Assembly (NCBI GenBank): GCA_003542955.1 | Contig: DPJP01000467.1 | Span: 1 to 6,173 of the forward strand | DNA length: 6,173 bases | Source: Armatimonadota bacterium | GTDB taxonomy: Bacteria > Armatimonadota > Zipacnadia > Zipacnadales > UBA11051 | Reading direction: 5' to 3' | Part shown: positions 5,262-6,173 of the stretch, piece after piece | How positions within the stretch are numbered: position 1 is the stretch's first letter | How the letters are laid out: each line of letters begins with the position of its first letter | Made by a program: the position numbers and the translations under genes | The notes under the pieces: model-generated | Told to the model about the DNA's origin: nothing | Database searches by the model: none | What the model saw: the letters and a program-made list of their open reading frames with translations, nothing else

Positions 5262-6173
5262 CGTCCTGGTGACACCGGAATGTCGCGGCAAGCTCGGCCG
5301 GGAGGCCGCTGTTAGAGACGTCGACCAGCATTTGGACGAGGTGGACGGAGTTGTGTTCCGGGCAGTGCCAGATCAGACCGCTGACCCTGTCGGCGTAGGG
5401 AGCGTCGGCGAAGCGCGAGATCAGGCGCGCGAAGTACTGGTGCGCCATGAGCTTCTTGGCCGATACCGACACCGCCTCATGGCCGTTCACCTCGGCCTCC
5501 CCGAACTCCGGCTTGAGCCGCTTCAGCCCCTTGCCCATCTCCGCCTCCGCCCACTCGCGGAGGGTCTTGTTCTTCAGCAGCACGTTGGCCATGCCCCAGC
5601 GGCTCAGCGTCAGCTCCTCGGGCGTAACGATGTTCTGCAGCACAAGGCTGCGGGCGTCACGCGCGGTGACGTCGCGCTTGAATGTGAGCTGGATGTGGCC
5701 GGCCATCAGCTTGTGGCCGGTCAGCCCGAAGTCGTCGGGTGTCTGTGCATCAAAGCCGTATGTGGCCCAGCGGATGCGGCCCTCCCTGGGGTGGTCCTGG
5801 AGGCTCGCTATGACGCGCTCGGCCACCTCGTCGCCCTTCTCGTCGGGCCGGGTCGTGACCTGCACGATGACGGTGCGCTTGCAGTCCTGGCAGTACCAGG
5901 CTGCCCCATGGCCGACGAGGTCGGTCGTCCAGGTGAAGCCCTGCAGGCCCTTCTTGCGCATTTTGCGCTTCGAGACGACCTGGGCGTTGGTGTCGATCTT
6001 GATGTCCTTGCTCAGCCGCTTGTCCTTGGTGAGCTTCTTGACGTAGCCCTCGACCATTGCGTTGACGTCGACGAAGCCCTCCGCCTGCGCCCACTTGATC
6101 TCCACGCGCGCCAGGTCGGCATCCTGCAGGCGCAGGTAGCCGTCATCGCGCGCGCCGCCGATGCCGCCGATAT
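5245..6173 (-). CDS. Hypothetical protein with paired W-x-C motifs, N-terminus missing
   Basis: The gene runs in from the right edge. The frame stays open to base 6171, adding about 22 residues (including IGGIGGARDDGYLRLQD) upstream of the first internal GTG at 6105, so that GTG is not the true start. The visible part is 308 residues ending in TAG. I do not recognise the family. No signal peptide or membrane segment is visible in this part; it is basic near residues 45-75 and acidic at the end (QDDEPEE). Two short stretches resemble each other: WYCQDCKRTVIVQ (residues 92-104) and WHCPEHNSVHLVQ (268-280). They share W, C, V and Q and supply CxxC and CxxH pairs that could form one metal site. 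Residues 138-240 (FDAQTPDDFGL, then SRWGMANVLL and LREWAEAEM) read like an alpha/beta domain. The 3' end overlaps the next gene by 17 nt, so the two are probably co-transcribed. It is certainly coding; its function is unknown. Confidence 0.85.
   Translation of the reverse strand, partial: IGGIGGARDDGYLRLQDADLARVEIKWAQAEGFVDVNAMVEGYVKKLTKDKRLSKDIKIDTNAQVVSKRKMRKKGLQGFTWTTDLVGHGAAWYCQDCKRTVIVQVTTRPDEKGDEVAERVIASLQDHPREGRIRWATYGFDAQTPDDFGLTGHKLMAGHIQLTFKRDVTARDARSLVLQNIVTPEELTLSRWGMANVLLKNKTLREWAEAEMGKGLKRLKPEFGEAEVNGHEAVSVSAKKLMAHQYFARLISRFADAPYADRVSGLIWHCPEHNSVHLVQMLVDVSNSGLPAELAATFRCHQDDEPEE

Noticed and set aside
5447..6046. Plus-strand open frame of 199 codons opposite the rightmost gene
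   Set aside because: It is Ser/Arg-rich with no domain or ribosome site. The minus frame has protein-like composition, paired motifs and continues off the window edge.
6105..6105. GTG at 6105 as the true start of the rightmost gene
   Set aside because: The frame is open through the window edge, and the 22 codons upstream read as ordinary protein sequence continuing into the same domain. The gene is therefore treated as truncated by the window.

Overview
This is a high-GC window (roughly two thirds G+C by eye). Five protein-coding genes all lie on the minus strand, followed by about 570 bases of repeat- and hairpin-rich non-coding DNA at the left end. Several products carry export signals: two cleavable signal peptides and one lipoprotein signal. 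Together with the gene families and the GC content, this suggests a diderm, probably uncultured bacterium such as Armatimonadota, Planctomycetota or a neighbouring phylum. No rRNA or other marker is present, so that placement is a low-confidence guess.

Layout, in the direction of transcription (right to left). (1) A protein of unknown function enters from the right edge (5245-6173). It lacks its N-terminus and carries two similar W-[Y/H]-C-x-x-[C/H] motifs. (2) A secreted protein of about 574 residues (3537-5261) has N-terminal TPR helices, an HEYGH zincin-type motif and a C-terminal, probably beta-rich, domain. (3) A secreted C45-type Ntn-hydrolase/acyltransferase (2271-3485) follows. (4) Next is a nitroreductase-family FMN protein (1472-2233) with an unusual 80-residue proline-rich, acidic tail. 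(5) Last is a DUF4846 lipoprotein (574-1503). Junctions are a 17-nt overlap, a gap of 51 nt (or 9 nt with an alternative start), a 37-nt gap and an overlap of up to 32 nt. They therefore look like one polycistronic unit whose promoter lies beyond the right edge.

Three of the five products are predicted to act outside the cytoplasm: a putative metallopeptidase, an autoprocessing amide or acyl hydrolase, and a lipoprotein. One reading is an envelope or extracellular processing locus for peptides or acyl-amides, but the sequence names no substrate and the co-function is inference.

The stretch 1-573 has no convincing gene. It holds a good minus-strand sigma-70-like promoter pointing out of the left edge (perfect TTGACA), an imperfect inverted repeat with arms of about 30 nt (190-279), two G-quadruplex motifs (115-145 and 530-555), a hairpin repeated in opposite orientations, and GC-rich stem-loops just after the operon. 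I do not see a defence system, CRISPR array, transposase, tRNA or rRNA. The most unusual items are the structured non-coding region, the uncharacterised TPR-zincin, and the nitroreductase tail.
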